A DNA stretch of 64,000 nt from contig NZ_BIFQ01000001.1 of assembly GCF_003967515.1 (NCBI RefSeq), positions 3,906,001 to 3,970,000 of the forward strand, written 5' to 3'. A program made the translations under genes and the position numbers. Positions 1 to 8,393 of this stretch are shown one piece after another. Origin of the DNA: Dictyobacter aurantiacus (GTDB taxonomy: Bacteria > Chloroflexota > Ktedonobacteria > Ktedonobacterales > Ktedonobacteraceae). How positions within the stretch are numbered: the first letter of the stretch is position 1; every line of letters begins with the position of its first letter. Below the pieces are notes generated by a model. It saw only the letters and a list, made by a program, of their open reading frames with translations. It had not been told where the DNA came from and made no database searches.

Positions 1-1
1 C

Positions 2-1405
2 GAGAAGGTGCTGGATGGCGTAGGCAGCTTTGACCTGTCGCGCGACAGCAAGTTCCTGGTCTATCGCAGCCAGCAGAAGCTGCGCGTGGTTAAAGCTGGT
101 GAGAAGCTCAAGACCGAGCAGAATAACAACGAACGGGCCAGCCGGGAGAGCGGCTGGATCGATCTGCAGCGCGTCAAGGTTTCGGTCCAACCGTTCGCCG
201 AGTGGAAGCAGATGTTCGCCGAGGCCTGGCGCCTGCAACGCGAGCAGTTCTGGTCCGAGGACATGTCTGGCATCGACTGGGACGGTATCTATCAGCAGTA
301 CGCGCCCCTGGTTGAGCGTATCAGCTCGCGTTCAGAGCTCTCTGATCTGCTGTGGGAACTGCATGGAGAACTGGGGACCTCGCACGCCTATGAGATGGGG
401 GGCGACGTACGGCATGGTCCCCATTATCGCCAGGGTTTCCTGGGGGTTGACTGGGTGTATGACGCGGATCAGGAGCGCTACCGCATCGCGCGCATCGTCA
501 AGGGCGATTCCTCCGATAGCCAGACGACCTCGCCTTTTACCAGTCCTGGTCTGAATGTCAAGGTCAATGACGCCGTCCTGGCGATCAATGGTCAGCGGGT
601 CGGACCCGGCTGGGGTCCACAGGAACTGCTGGTCAACCAGGCTGGCAACGAGGTGCAGATTACCATTGAGGACGCGGAAACGAAAGAGAGCCGTGTCGTG
701 GTGGTGAAGGCCCTATCCAGTGAGACGTCGGCCCGCTATCGCGAGTGGGTAGAGAACAATCGGCGCACCGTCCACAAATTATCCAATAATCGCGTTGGAT
801 ACATCCATATTCCCGACATGGGCAGCAACGGCTACGCCGAGTTCCATCGCGGCTACCTGTCTGAGTACGATTATCCCGCGCTGCTGGTGGATGTGCGCTG
901 GAATGGTGGCGGCAACGTTTCTGGCCTGCTGCTTGAGAAGCTGGCGCGTCGTCGTATCGGCTATGACTTCCCTCGCTGGGGCCAGCCCGAGCCATATCCC
1001 GGTGAGTCGCCACGGGGACCGATGGTGGCGTTGACCAACGAGCACGCCGGCTCGGATGGAGACATCTTCAGCCATAGCTTCAAGCTGATGGGCCTGGGTC
1101 CCTTGATTGGTAAGCGCACCTGGGGTGGCGTTATCGGTATCTATCCCCGCCATAGGCTGGTGGATGGGACGGTGACGACGCAGCCAGAGTTCTCGTTCTG
1201 GTTCAAGGATGTGGGCTGGAACGTTGAGAATTACGGTACCGATCCAGATATCGAGGTGGATATCGCGCCGCAGGATTTTGTGCGCGAGGTTGATCCGCAA
1301 CTTGAGCGGGCGCTGGCCGAAGCCCTGCGCCTGGCGGACGAGTATCCAACCCTCGAACCCAAACCAGGCGAGCGTCCCCGCCTGGGCCGACTCAACAACC
1401 ACTGA
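2..1405 (+). CDS. Tricorn-like S41 protease, C-terminal part (5' end outside window)
   Basis: The frame is open to the left edge, so this is the C-terminal part of a longer protein; an internal GTG at 8 is not the true start. What remains matches the tricorn core: end of the beta-propeller region, a helical C1 domain, a PDZ domain (around the motif NDAVLAINGQRVG) and the S41 catalytic domain. Visible catalytic elements are GTSHAYE (Ser-His pair, near 373-393), AGSDGD (nucleophile Ser-Asp, near 1047-1065) and WNVENYG (Glu, near 1218-1238). Tricorn cleaves short peptides released by the proteasome or other ATP-dependent proteases in the cytosol. The catalytic residues look intact. The missing N-terminal propellers cannot be judged. 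Family call is firm; substrate is unknown. Confidence 0.88.
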   Translation, partial: EKVLDGVGSFDLSRDSKFLVYRSQQKLRVVKAGEKLKTEQNNNERASRESGWIDLQRVKVSVQPFAEWKQMFAEAWRLQREQFWSEDMSGIDWDGIYQQYAPLVERISSRSELSDLLWELHGELGTSHAYEMGGDVRHGPHYRQGFLGVDWVYDADQERYRIARIVKGDSSDSQTTSPFTSPGLNVKVNDAVLAINGQRVGPGWGPQELLVNQAGNEVQITIEDAETKESRVVVVKALSSETSARYREWVENNRRTVHKLSNNRVGYIHIPDMGSNGYAEFHRGYLSEYDYPALLVDVRWNGGGNVSGLLLEKLARRRIGYDFPRWGQPEPYPGESPRGPMVALTNEHAGSDGDIFSHSFKLMGLGPLIGKRTWGGVIGIYPRHRLVDGTVTTQPEFSFWFKDVGWNVENYGTDPDIEVDIAPQDFVREVDPQLERALAEALRLADEYPTLEPKPGERPRLGRLNNH

Positions 1406-1468
1406 TCCTCTTTCCCTTCAACAAGGGTCGTCTGTTATACATCGGGCGGCCCTCTTTTATATTCCCTG

Positions 1469-1600
1469 TTTTTGTGTTGGTGCGACAGGGGCGCGCATGC
1501 GCGCCCCTGTCGCACCAACACAAAAAAACCGGGCGGCCGCGCAGCGGCCGCCCGAGAGGCGCTCACGCGCCCCGTAAAAAGTGTGTCTGACACCCACCAT
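1469..1600. repeat. Composite intergenic repeat, copy 1 (58-bp perfect palindrome plus GC-rich module)
   Basis: Positions 1469-1526 form a loopless perfect palindrome (29-bp arms; arm begins TTTTTGTGTTGGTGCGACAG). It is followed by a GC-rich module with its own hairpin (1531-1540 with 1544-1553), the motif GGCGCTCACGCGCC and the tag GTGTGTCTGAC near 1581. Related module-plus-palindrome pairs occur near 2928-3046, 7621-7749, 52164-52325 and 57081-57212. In transcripts the palindrome would form a very stable hairpin and could end transcription from either side. Confidence 0.8.
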
Positions 1601-1721
1601 CTTGCGACAAATTTGTGACAAATTTGCGATAATTTCTCCACATTTCAATTCTATACTGTGATCAATGAATGATGAGAAATTTGAATAGCAATAATCACTG
1701 ATGGGAAAGGGAGCAGTTTTC

Positions 1722-2294
1722 ATGCAGCAATCATATCGTCCTGTCCATGAACATATGCAGCAGGAACAAAATTATCATAATACCTATACGACCGGCTATG
1801 CAGCGCCCCAGCTTGATCCTCAACACTATGAGCAGCAGTTTTACAGCGGCCAGCCTGGCAATCAGGCCAGCGGACCCGCACAGCCTGTTTATCCCGCTAT
1901 CCCGCTGTTTAATTTTGCGTTTATGCGGCAGGGGCCAACGGCTGAAGCCAAACTGGCCGCCGTTGTCAGCTACCTGGGTGGCTGGCTGACCGGCATGCTC
2001 CTGCTGCTCTTCGTCAAAGACAATCGCTTTATCCGCTTTCACGCCATGCAATCGCTGCTGTTCTTTGGCGGCTACACAGTCTTCTTTGTCGCTTTTTTGC
2101 GCATCATTGAAGCGCACCTCTTTCTCCTGAGCGGTTTCGCTATTTTTGCCTTTGTATTGATGCATATCATCGCCGCCATCGGCTGGTTTGTCGGGGTGAT
2201 CAGCGCACTGAGCGGCAAATATACCAGACTCCCATTCGTTGGCGACCGGGCTGAGCGCTTCGTCAACGGCAGTACTCCGGGGACCGTAAAGTAA
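1722..2294 (+). CDS. DUF4870-type small membrane protein
   Basis: A 190-residue protein with a polar, Gln/Tyr/Pro-rich N-terminal third and a C-terminal region of three to four hydrophobic segments. The stretch AAVVSYLGGWLTGM followed by KDNRFIRFHAMQSLLFF is typical of the DUF4870/TIC20-like membrane family, whose function is unknown. The ATG at 1722 is chosen over the in-frame ATG at 1701 because AAAGGGAG at 1706-1712 is well placed for 1722. Upstream (about 1605-1630) lie two close copies of GACAAATTTG, the first containing the palindrome ACAAATTTGT, a possible operator. The gene ends at a 71-bp palindrome shared with the convergent gene on the other strand. Confidence 0.75.
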   Translation: MQQSYRPVHEHMQQEQNYHNTYTTGYAAPQLDPQHYEQQFYSGQPGNQASGPAQPVYPAIPLFNFAFMRQGPTAEAKLAAVVSYLGGWLTGMLLLLFVKDNRFIRFHAMQSLLFFGGYTVFFVAFLRIIEAHLFLLSGFAIFAFVLMHIIAAIGWFVGVISALSGKYTRLPFVGDRAERFVNGSTPGTVK

Positions 2295-2296
2295 AT

Positions 2297-2367
2297 TATG
2301 CTGATATTATGCAAAAGGCCACCAGCGCGCACTGCGCGCTGGTGGCCTTTTGCATAATATCAGCATA
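2297..2367. terminator. 71-bp perfect palindrome between convergent genes
   Basis: Arms 2297-2331 and 2333-2367 are exact reverse complements (35 bp) with a single unpaired base at 2332. It starts 3 bp after the DUF4870 stop codon and ends 13 bp before the stop codon of the convergent gene. The centre is GC-rich (ACCAGCGCGCA) and the outside A/T-rich, so each strand gives a long hairpin with a short T-run. A bidirectional terminator is the simplest reading. Confidence 0.75.
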
Positions 2368-2379
2368 TGTATATTTTTT

Positions 2380-2886
2380 TTATGCGTTGGTTTCGATCTG
2401 CCAGATGTGGCTGAAGGAGGCGGCGGCATTGGTGATGATCAGGCCGGGCTGGGCGGTGCGGGCCGGTTCATTGATGGACAAGACGTGTGTGCCATCCAGG
2501 TGAATATGGATCTGTTCCTGCTCCTGGATGAGGCGCAGGGTATGCCATGCGGCGAGATCGAAGGTTTCCGGTAGCGCAACGACGCGGTTGATGACCGGGT
2601 CAATGTCGGTGCTCTCTACGGCCAGCACCCAGTGCTCTTGCTGCTTGAGCAGGTGGACAAAGATTTTGTACTGTTCGCTATATTGGGCCAGGATGCCAAG
2701 GGTGGCTACGACCCCCTCTTTATGCTCATCCAGGCGCATGGTGGCGCCAAACTCGAAGCGCTCCAGCGGCGAACCTTTCAATATTGTGCGCTCTCCATAA
2801 GAAAACTCTGTCTGTACGAGTGTATCTTCCTGTACGTGCCAGTTTGAAACAAGGGTTTTAGCTGCAATCATTAGTATTTTTTCCAT
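2380..2886 (-). CDS. Jelly-roll (concanavalin A-like) domain protein, function unknown
   Basis: About 168 residues with alternating short beta-strand patterns (FEFGATMRL, HWVLAVES, HTLRLIQEQEQIHIHLDGTHVL, LIITNAAASFSHIWQI). This pattern resembles the beta-sandwich found at the C-terminus of GH43 beta-xylosidases and in LamG-like domains. No catalytic module, signal peptide or membrane segment is present, so it could be a free sugar-binding domain or the remnant of a larger glycosidase. The reading frame extends further upstream (to 3138) but that part is translated repeat DNA. The ATG at 2886 is used here; the ATG at 2871 is equally possible, with AGGATGG about 11 nt before it. Confidence 0.55.
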   Translation of the reverse strand: MEKILMIAAKTLVSNWHVQEDTLVQTEFSYGERTILKGSPLERFEFGATMRLDEHKEGVVATLGILAQYSEQYKIFVHLLKQQEHWVLAVESTDIDPVINRVVALPETFDLAAWHTLRLIQEQEQIHIHLDGTHVLSINEPARTAQPGLIITNAAASFSHIWQIETNA

Positions 2887-2927
2887 CCTGATTGGTATAT
2901 CTGGTATATAACTTGACTTAGAGAGTA

Positions 2928-3046
2928 TTTGATCCCTGTCATTATGGGGGCAGGTGAGCGCCCCCGCACGCGCGTCCGCTACGCGGCCGCGCTGTTTTTT
3001 ATGCTGGTGCAACAGGGGCGCATGCGCGCCCCTGTTGCACCAGCAT
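2928..3046. repeat. Composite intergenic repeat, copy 2
   Basis: A GC-rich module (GTGAGCGCCCCCGCAC, then GCGTCCGCTACGCGG, then CTGTTTTT) runs directly into a palindrome with arms 3001-3021 and 3026-3046 (21 bp, loop ATGC; arm ATGCTGGTGCAACAGGGGCG). Orientation is module first, palindrome second, as at 7621-7749 and opposite to copies 1, 4 and 5. It lies in the divergent gap between the jelly-roll gene and the S53 peptidase gene. Confidence 0.78.
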
Positions 3047-3240
3047 GCTATGGGATGTTGAGCACCACAGATGCTCACGTGCCAGTTTAATAATGGCGCA
3101 TTGGGTTGGGCATGCGCGCCCCTGTTGTTGAGCACCACAGATGCTCACGTGCCAGTTTAATAATGGTGCATTGGGTGGGCATGCGCGCCCCTGTTGCACC
3201 AGCATGCTATGGGCTGTTGAGCACCATAGATGCGAGACGT
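3024..3240. repeat. Tandem array of an imperfect 70-89 bp unit
   Basis: The block GTTGAGCACCACAGATGCTC begins at 3057 and again at 3127 (period 70), with a third, shortened copy at 3216 (period 89). Each unit runs through CATGCGCGCCCCTGTT, which is half of the adjacent palindrome; the third period also contains CACCAGCATGCTATGGG. The array therefore looks like a local duplication of palindrome copy 2 with its flank. Small open frames across it (for example about 3106-3300) are translated repeat, not genes. Confidence 0.72.
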
Positions 3241-3694
3241 CCATGGCCGATAAAGAGAGAAATTATGTCTGGTGTGGTATCTCGGGTGCTTTATGGGTGA
3301 TAAGGCACGGGCGCGTGATATCCAGGACATTGATTAATAAAAAAAGAAAAGGGGCCGAGTGGAACTCTAGCATACCTGGTTTTGTAATGTCAAATGCTGT
3401 TATTACCGAAGTACCGCATCATTGCCCGCTCTCGGCGTGGATTTGTGAGGGTCTACCGGCCTGTATATAGGTGCCGGCACGCCCAGGAATAGCAGGACTT
3501 TTGTCCCTTCTATATATGAGAACTCCTATCCCTCCCTTTGTTATTCCCAGATATAGATCGAAGAAAATGAAACAAGGAATGGAGTCTAAGGGGCCAGTCT
3601 ATATAATGACCTTAAAGGAAATTGCGATGGATGATACGTGTGTGCCAATAAAGCGTATCGTACGGTAGAAAGGATATATGTAGTGAGGGAATCC
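3241..3694. other. Intergenic region upstream of the S53 peptidase
   Basis: About 450 bp without a convincing gene. Short open frames lack codon bias, ribosome sites and recognisable products. A promoter for the peptidase must lie here or in the leader, but no clear -35/-10 pair was found. Confidence 0.5.
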
Positions 3695-5056
3695 ATGCAA
3701 TCTATTTCACGTCTCAATCGATCATGGCTACTTTTATTGGTCTTACTGTGTTGCGCGACCCCCTTGATGGGGGCATCTATGCAGTCGCATGGCGTGTCGG
3801 GTGCGCTGATGCATATCGCCAGGGGCCGGCATCTCGTGCATTGGAGGTTAAAGACGCCTCCGGTGGATGAGGATTGCCGCACACAGATGCAGCTCTCATG
3901 TTATAGTCCCAACGAGATTCGCACCGCCTACGGCTTGAATAGTCTGCTCAATGCCGGCTTTATCGGGGCTGGTCAGACGATCGTGGTCATCGATTCGTTT
4001 GGCAGCCCCAATCCCCTCAAAGATCTGAAGCGCTTCGACGCCGACTATGGGCTACCCGATCCGCCATCGTTTCAAGTGTTTCATCCTCTGGGCACGGCGA
4101 AATTTGATCAGAATAATAGCGATATGGTAGGCTGGGAGCAGGAGACGAATCTTGATGTCCAGTGGGCCCATGCGCTAGCACCGGGCGCTGGCATCGTGCT
4201 GCTGACCAGTCCTGTTTCGGAGACGCAGGGTGTGCAGGGGTTGCCGGAGTTCCTCAAGCTGGAGGAATACGCCCTGGATCATCATCTGGGCAACATCTTC
4301 TCACAGAGCTGGGGTGCGACGGAAGAGACCCTGTTTACGCCCGAAGGCAAGAAGGTGATGCAGGATTTTGACGATTTTTACCGCAAGGCGACCATGCAGC
4401 ATGTGACCTTCCTGGCTTCGGCGGGCGATAGCGGCTCGGCCAATCCAGATGTTAACGGCAACAACTATCCCTTCCCCACGGTTGGCTTCCCGGCGGACTC
4501 GCCATGGGTGACCGCGATCGGCGGTACCAGCCTGTATGCCGATACCTCCGGCAACTATCAGCGCGAAACGGTCTGGAATGAGGGCGCGGGCAGCGCGACC
4601 GGCGGCGGCTACAGCAAGATCTACCGGGAGCCATTTTTCCAGCGGCAGCACCTGTCGCCGTTACTGTCCGGTCAGTCGCATGGCTATCGTGGTATCCCCG
4701 ATGTCTCCTTCAATGGGGATCCAACCACCAGCGTGCCTGTCTACCTCAGCTTTATGCCCGATCCCGGCTATTACATGTTTGGCGGGACCAGCGCGGGGGC
4801 GCCGCAGTGGGCGGGCCTGATCGCGGACGCCAATCAGATGGCCGGTCATTCGCTGGGATACCTGAACGATACGCTCTACAAAATTGGCAGCAATCCCACG
4901 CTTGCCAGCCAGGCGTTCAACGATATTACGGTTGGCGATAACAAGCAGGATAAGATAGGTGGCTATAGCGCGGGTCCTGGCTGGGATGCCGTGACCGGCT
5001 GGGGCACGCCCAAGGCTGGCTTCCTTGTTCCGCTCCTGGCCCAGCCTCCCCAGTAG
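3695..5056 (+). CDS. S53 (sedolisin/kumamolisin-like) secreted serine-carboxyl peptidase
   Basis: A 453-residue protein with an N-terminal signal sequence (positively charged start, then LLLLVLLCC). The S53 catalytic residues are all visible: Glu150 and Asp154 in WEQETNLD, oxyanion Asp245 in ASAGDSGS, and Ser366 in GGTSAGAP; spacings agree with kumamolisin. The C-terminal calcium-site region (FNDITVGDN, GPGWDAVTGWG) is present. These enzymes are acid endopeptidases acting outside the cell. Only about 75 residues precede the catalytic domain, so the usual pro-kumamolisin activation domain (about 150-200 residues) is absent. The ATG at 3695 has GTGAGGGA in front of it. Its stop codon lies 4 bp from the stop codon of the convergent kinase gene. 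Confidence 0.9.
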   Translation: MQSISRLNRSWLLLLVLLCCATPLMGASMQSHGVSGALMHIARGRHLVHWRLKTPPVDEDCRTQMQLSCYSPNEIRTAYGLNSLLNAGFIGAGQTIVVIDSFGSPNPLKDLKRFDADYGLPDPPSFQVFHPLGTAKFDQNNSDMVGWEQETNLDVQWAHALAPGAGIVLLTSPVSETQGVQGLPEFLKLEEYALDHHLGNIFSQSWGATEETLFTPEGKKVMQDFDDFYRKATMQHVTFLASAGDSGSANPDVNGNNYPFPTVGFPADSPWVTAIGGTSLYADTSGNYQRETVWNEGAGSATGGGYSKIYREPFFQRQHLSPLLSGQSHGYRGIPDVSFNGDPTTSVPVYLSFMPDPGYYMFGGTSAGAPQWAGLIADANQMAGHSLGYLNDTLYKIGSNPTLASQAFNDITVGDNKQDKIGGYSAGPGWDAVTGWGTPKAGFLVPLLAQPPQ

Positions 5057-5060
5057 AGGA

Positions 5061-6860
5061 TTAATGCGGGTCGTTTTTGATCTGCCAGACCTGCACGGAG
5101 CCGTTGCCGTTGGCCGACACCACATGTGTGCTGTCGGCCAGCCAGGTAATGGCGTAGGCCGAGGATGGACGCACCTGGTGGACCGAGGCATTGCTCGCCG
5201 TGCTGGCGTCCCAGATATGTACCTGCTGATCTTTGCTGGCGGAGGCGATCCATGCGCAATCGGGTGACCAGAGCACGCTGCCGATCCAGTTGCTATGACC
5301 TCGATACTGGCAGAGCAGATGACCCTTGTTCAGCGGTTCCCAGACCTGGACCGTATTGTCCTCGCCGGCCGAGGCGATGCGTGTCCCCTGGCTAGACCAG
5401 TGAATGGCGCGCACCCAGCTGGGATGGCCGCGGTAGCTGAAGAGCTTCTTCCCTGATTGGCAATCCCAGATGTGGATATCGTGCCAGGCGCCCGAGGCGA
5501 TCACCTTCCCATTGGGTGACCAGGCGATGGCGCGCACCCAGTGGGAATGACCGGGATAGCGCAGCTGGAGCTGCCCGCTATGGGCATCCCAGATGTGGAC
5601 ATGGTTATCGGGCCCGTTGCTGGCGGAGGCCAGGTACTGGCTATCCGGGGACCAGGCCAGCGCCATGACCATACCGGCGTGGCCGCTGTAGATCGCCTGG
5701 CATTGGCCGGTGCTGCTATTCCATATATGGATTGTTCGATCCAGGCTGGCGGAGGCGATCCAGCGTCCATCGGGCGACCAGGTGATGCTGGTGACGCTAC
5801 CCACGTGTTCTTTGTAGAGAAGCGTACTATCCCCCGTCGTGGCCCCGCGCACCTGGATGGTTCGCTCGCGGCCCCCACAGGCAAAGCGGCGCTTGTCGGG
5901 CGACCAGGCGACGGCATAGATGACATTGCCACTGCCCGGTTCTGTTGCGGGTGCATGCTCACCTGGCAGGGGAAGAGTCGCGATCGCGGGCACAGGGGGC
6001 AGGGTCGGCTCGGAGGCCGACAGTGAGGGGAGCAGCGTAATATTCTTTTCCGCCAGGTAGGTCTCCTCCAGCGTACGCGCGAAATCCTGCACGCTGCTGA
6101 AGCGCAGGTGCGGCTCTTTTTCCAACGCGCGCATAATGATGGCCTCCAGCGCCGGTGTGATCGCGGGCGCGCCTTCAGACAGCGACGTAGGGCGCGTAAA
6201 GGCGTGCTGCACGACTAATTCCTCGTATGTACCGTTGAAGGGACGCCTGCCGCTGAGCCACTCGTAGGCCATGATCGCCAGGGCATATTGATCGCTGGCA
6301 GCCTGTGGCTTGCCTCTGGCCTGCTCGGGCGCCATGTAGGCGATCGTACCCGACACATCGCGCAGCTGGTTATGCGACGAGCTCTGACTGACGATGGCCA
6401 GGCCAAAATCGCTCAATAGCACCTCGTCATTGCGGCCCAGCAAGATATTCTCGGGCTTGATATCGCGGTGAATCAGGCGTGCCTGGTGCGCGAAGTGCAG
6501 CGCGCTGGCGATCTGTTTGACCAGGGTCACAACCAGGCCCGCTGGTAAGCGAGAGCCTTTGGGATAGCGTTGTCGGAGCGAACCATGGGGAGCATAGCTC
6601 ATGACCAGAAACGGCATGTCATCTTCCACCCCGAAATCGAGGACGCGTACAATATGAGGATGCTCTAGCTGAGCAATGAGACGCGCCTCCTGACGGAAGT
6701 GTTCAATCTCATCGGGCGAGAGACGGGTATCAAGGATCTTGATCGCGGCGCACGTGCCCAGATAAATATGTTCGCCTAAATAGACATCAGCAAAGCCCCC
6801 ATGCCCGAGTAAACGGGTGAGGCGATAGTGGCCGATCTGTTGACCGCTGCGGTCGGGCAT
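5061..6860 (-). CDS. Ser/Thr protein kinase with C-terminal WD40 beta-propeller
   Basis: A 599-residue soluble protein. Residues 10-270 are a Hanks-type kinase: glycine loop GHGGFADVY (19-27), Lys41 in AAIK, HRDIKPEN from 131, DFG at 151-153 and a GTIAYMAPE activation segment. After a Pro/Ala-rich linker come seven WD40 repeats (each with WSPD-like and HIWD-like strands), enough for one closed propeller. There is no transmembrane segment, so the propeller is cytosolic and probably recruits partners or substrates. The ATG at 6860 is preferred: GGGAA lies 8 nt upstream, whereas the longer frame would need a TTG codon. A strong promoter lies at 6928-6956. The phosphorylation target is unknown. 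Confidence 0.92.
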   Translation of the reverse strand: MPDRSGQQIGHYRLTRLLGHGGFADVYLGEHIYLGTCAAIKILDTRLSPDEIEHFRQEARLIAQLEHPHIVRVLDFGVEDDMPFLVMSYAPHGSLRQRYPKGSRLPAGLVVTLVKQIASALHFAHQARLIHRDIKPENILLGRNDEVLLSDFGLAIVSQSSSHNQLRDVSGTIAYMAPEQARGKPQAASDQYALAIMAYEWLSGRRPFNGTYEELVVQHAFTRPTSLSEGAPAITPALEAIIMRALEKEPHLRFSSVQDFARTLEETYLAEKNITLLPSLSASEPTLPPVPAIATLPLPGEHAPATEPGSGNVIYAVAWSPDKRRFACGGRERTIQVRGATTGDSTLLYKEHVGSVTSITWSPDGRWIASASLDRTIHIWNSSTGQCQAIYSGHAGMVMALAWSPDSQYLASASNGPDNHVHIWDAHSGQLQLRYPGHSHWVRAIAWSPNGKVIASGAWHDIHIWDCQSGKKLFSYRGHPSWVRAIHWSSQGTRIASAGEDNTVQVWEPLNKGHLLCQYRGHSNWIGSVLWSPDCAWIASASKDQQVHIWDASTASNASVHQVRPSSAYAITWLADSTHVVSANGNGSVQVWQIKNDPH

Positions 6861-6927
6861 ACACAAACTTCCCAGGATGAACAACTCCCTTGTTCTTCAG
6901 CGCAACTGCTGTATATTACTTATCCTA

Positions 6928-6956
6928 ATTTTATGGGGGCAGCATACGACTGTCAA
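6928..6956 (-). promoter_or_regulatory. Sigma70-like promoter of the WD40 kinase gene
   Basis: On the minus strand TTGACA (6956-6951) is followed by exactly 17 bp and then TAAAAT (6933-6928). This is a near-consensus promoter with a predicted start near 6921, about 60 nt before the chosen ATG. Confidence 0.7.
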
Positions 6957-7196
6957 GGTAGGTTTTTCATCTAATCTTTTTAATGTATTAACGTGAATAA
7001 GCTGCCATGTCTTTAGAAAGCTGAGAATAAATTTAAAGAATACTTAACCCTTTTATGTGAGCTCGCAAAAGTGTATCCTCTCCTGTTATTGAAATCGTAT
7101 ATAACTCAGAACGGAGAGAACATAAAAAATAAACAGCTCTCCACCTTGAATCATTGTTAGTCTTGACATGTTTTTACACTGAAGGAGATAAAGATC

Positions 7197-7499
7197 ATGG
7201 TAACTGCAAGTTTAATGACATTTGCTGCGTTGAATGCTGGCACTATTATATGGTGGCTAGTAGTTGGTCTGATTGCTGGCGTTCTGGCCGGACTGGTGAT
7301 GCGCGGCGGCGGTTATGGTATCGTCGGTGACATCATTGTTGGCCTCGTTGGCGCTCTGGTAGGTGGTTTCCTGGCCAGCCTGGTCGGTCTTGGTAGCAGC
7401 GGCTTCATTGGTACGATCATTATCGCGTTCATCGGCGCCTGTGTCTTCATCGCCATCCTGCGCGCGATCTCTGGTGGTACACGCCGCTCCACCCTATAA
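7197..7499 (+). CDS. GlsB/YeaQ/YmgE-family stress-response membrane protein
   Basis: 100 residues, almost wholly hydrophobic, with three glycine-rich membrane segments (IIWWLVVGLIAGVLAGLVM, IVGDIIVGLVGALVGGFLA, FIGTIIIAFIGACVFIAIL). This is the transglycosylase-associated / GlsB-YeaQ fold. Members are small inner-membrane proteins linked to envelope or general stress; no enzymatic activity is established. The start has a strong ribosome site (GAAGGAGATAAAGATC before ATG). A clear terminator follows, so it is probably monocistronic. Confidence 0.88.
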   Translation: MVTASLMTFAALNAGTIIWWLVVGLIAGVLAGLVMRGGGYGIVGDIIVGLVGALVGGFLASLVGLGSSGFIGTIIIAFIGACVFIAILRAISGGTRRSTL

Positions 7500-7557
7500 C
7501 CGGGTCACGGCGTGAACAGACAGACAGAGGATCAAGCAAACAAGCTAAAAATCCTTT

Positions 7558-7600
7558 ACAGCAACTCCCCGACTGACATTATCAGCCGGGGAGTTGCTGT
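7558..7600 (+). terminator. Intrinsic terminator after the GlsB-like gene
   Basis: Perfect 14-bp stem, 7558-7571 (ACAGCAACTCCCCG) with 7587-7600, and an inner CTGA/TCAG pair in the loop, followed by TTTTA. Confidence 0.85.
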
Positions 7601-7620
7601 TTTATGTCAGGATCATTTGA

Positions 7621-7749
7621 GCGTGTCTGACTTCCGTCATCATGGGGGCGCGTGAGCGCCTCCGCACGGGCGTCCGCTACGCGGCTGCACTGTTTTTGTA
7701 TGTTCGTGCATGGGGTGCGTATCAGCGCACCCCATGCACGAACATACAA
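7621..7749. repeat. Composite intergenic repeat, copy 3
   Basis: The tag GTGTCTGACTTCCGTCATCA begins the module at about 7623, followed by GTGAGCGCCTCCGCAC, GCGTCCGCTACGCGG and CTGTTTTTG. Then comes a palindrome with 24-bp arms 7696-7719 and 7726-7749 (arm TTGTATGTTCGTGCATGGGG). The module is close to copies 2 and 5, while the palindrome arms differ. The remaining 7750-7973 holds a short AAGGGGCTCGCCCCTTG hairpin (about 7849-7865) and no gene. Confidence 0.78.
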
Positions 7750-7973
7750 TGAAATTCTGAACGCCGCAGGTGCGAAAACCCATGCAGGCCACAGGCCATC
7801 ATCATGAGAGTCATACACGACTCTAAGAGTCGCTCTTAGCGGGGATGCAAGGGGCTCGCCCCTTGACCGGGAGGTTATGGGCGCCATGAGTATGCAAACG
7901 GCGCTTTTTAGACTATGATAAGGACAAGAGGCTGTGGTGGGTAAAATAACGACAAGAAGAGTGAGTATCCAAA

Positions 7974-8312
7974 GTGTATCCTACTGACCGAGAATCTCTT
8001 GAGCGAGATTGTGATTTAGAATTTTTTATTGGCAGTGGTCCGGGGGGGCAACATCGCAACAAGGTCGAATCGGGTGTGCGCCTGACGCACCGGCCGACTG
8101 GACTGGTGGTGACCGCCACAGAGCGGCGTTCGCAGCACACCAATCGCGACATCGCCTTTGAACGCATGGCGCAGCGTCTGCAGGAGCTACAGAGGCCCCG
8201 TGTGCTGCGTAAGGCTACCCGTCCTACCGTGGCCAGCCGCGAGCGGCGCCTGGGGAGCAAGCGGCTGCAGAGCCAGCGCAAACAGATGCGTTCTAAACCC
8301 TTTCATGAATAA
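7974..8312 (+). CDS. GGQ release-factor-like protein (ribosome rescue type)
   Basis: 112 residues carrying a class I release-factor catalytic core: GSGPGGQHRNKVESGVRL, with GGQ at residues 24-26, followed by a basic C-terminal tail rich in Arg/Lys. The codon-recognition domains of RF1/RF2 are absent, as in ArfB/YaeJ-type rescue factors, which hydrolyse peptidyl-tRNA on stalled ribosomes; the basic tail is thought to sit in the mRNA channel. The start is GTG at 7974; an in-frame stop at 7962 rules out a longer form. Which rescue subfamily it belongs to cannot be settled by eye. Confidence 0.8.
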   Translation: MYPTDRESLERDCDLEFFIGSGPGGQHRNKVESGVRLTHRPTGLVVTATERRSQHTNRDIAFERMAQRLQELQRPRVLRKATRPTVASRERRLGSKRLQSQRKQMRSKPFHE

Positions 8313-8393
8313 GTAAATACCAGCAGTGATAACCGTGTCTATAGCATAGATCAAAAAAGCCTTTTACAGCATGGCCGAAGGAGTTATTTTGTA

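Noticed and set aside
2887..3138. N-terminal extension of the jelly-roll gene up to 3138
   Set aside because: The extra 84 codons are translated composite repeat and tandem array; the rest begins at a plausible ATG at 2886 or 2871.
3024..3240. Possible CRISPR array
   Set aside because: Repeats are 70-89 bp with no regular unique spacers, and no cas genes are present. The 63-bp array at 58507 is rejected for the same reason.
7163..7190. TTGACA upstream of the GlsB-like gene as a -35 element
   Set aside because: A 17-bp spacing puts the -10 (AGATAA) inside the ribosome site, leaving almost no leader.
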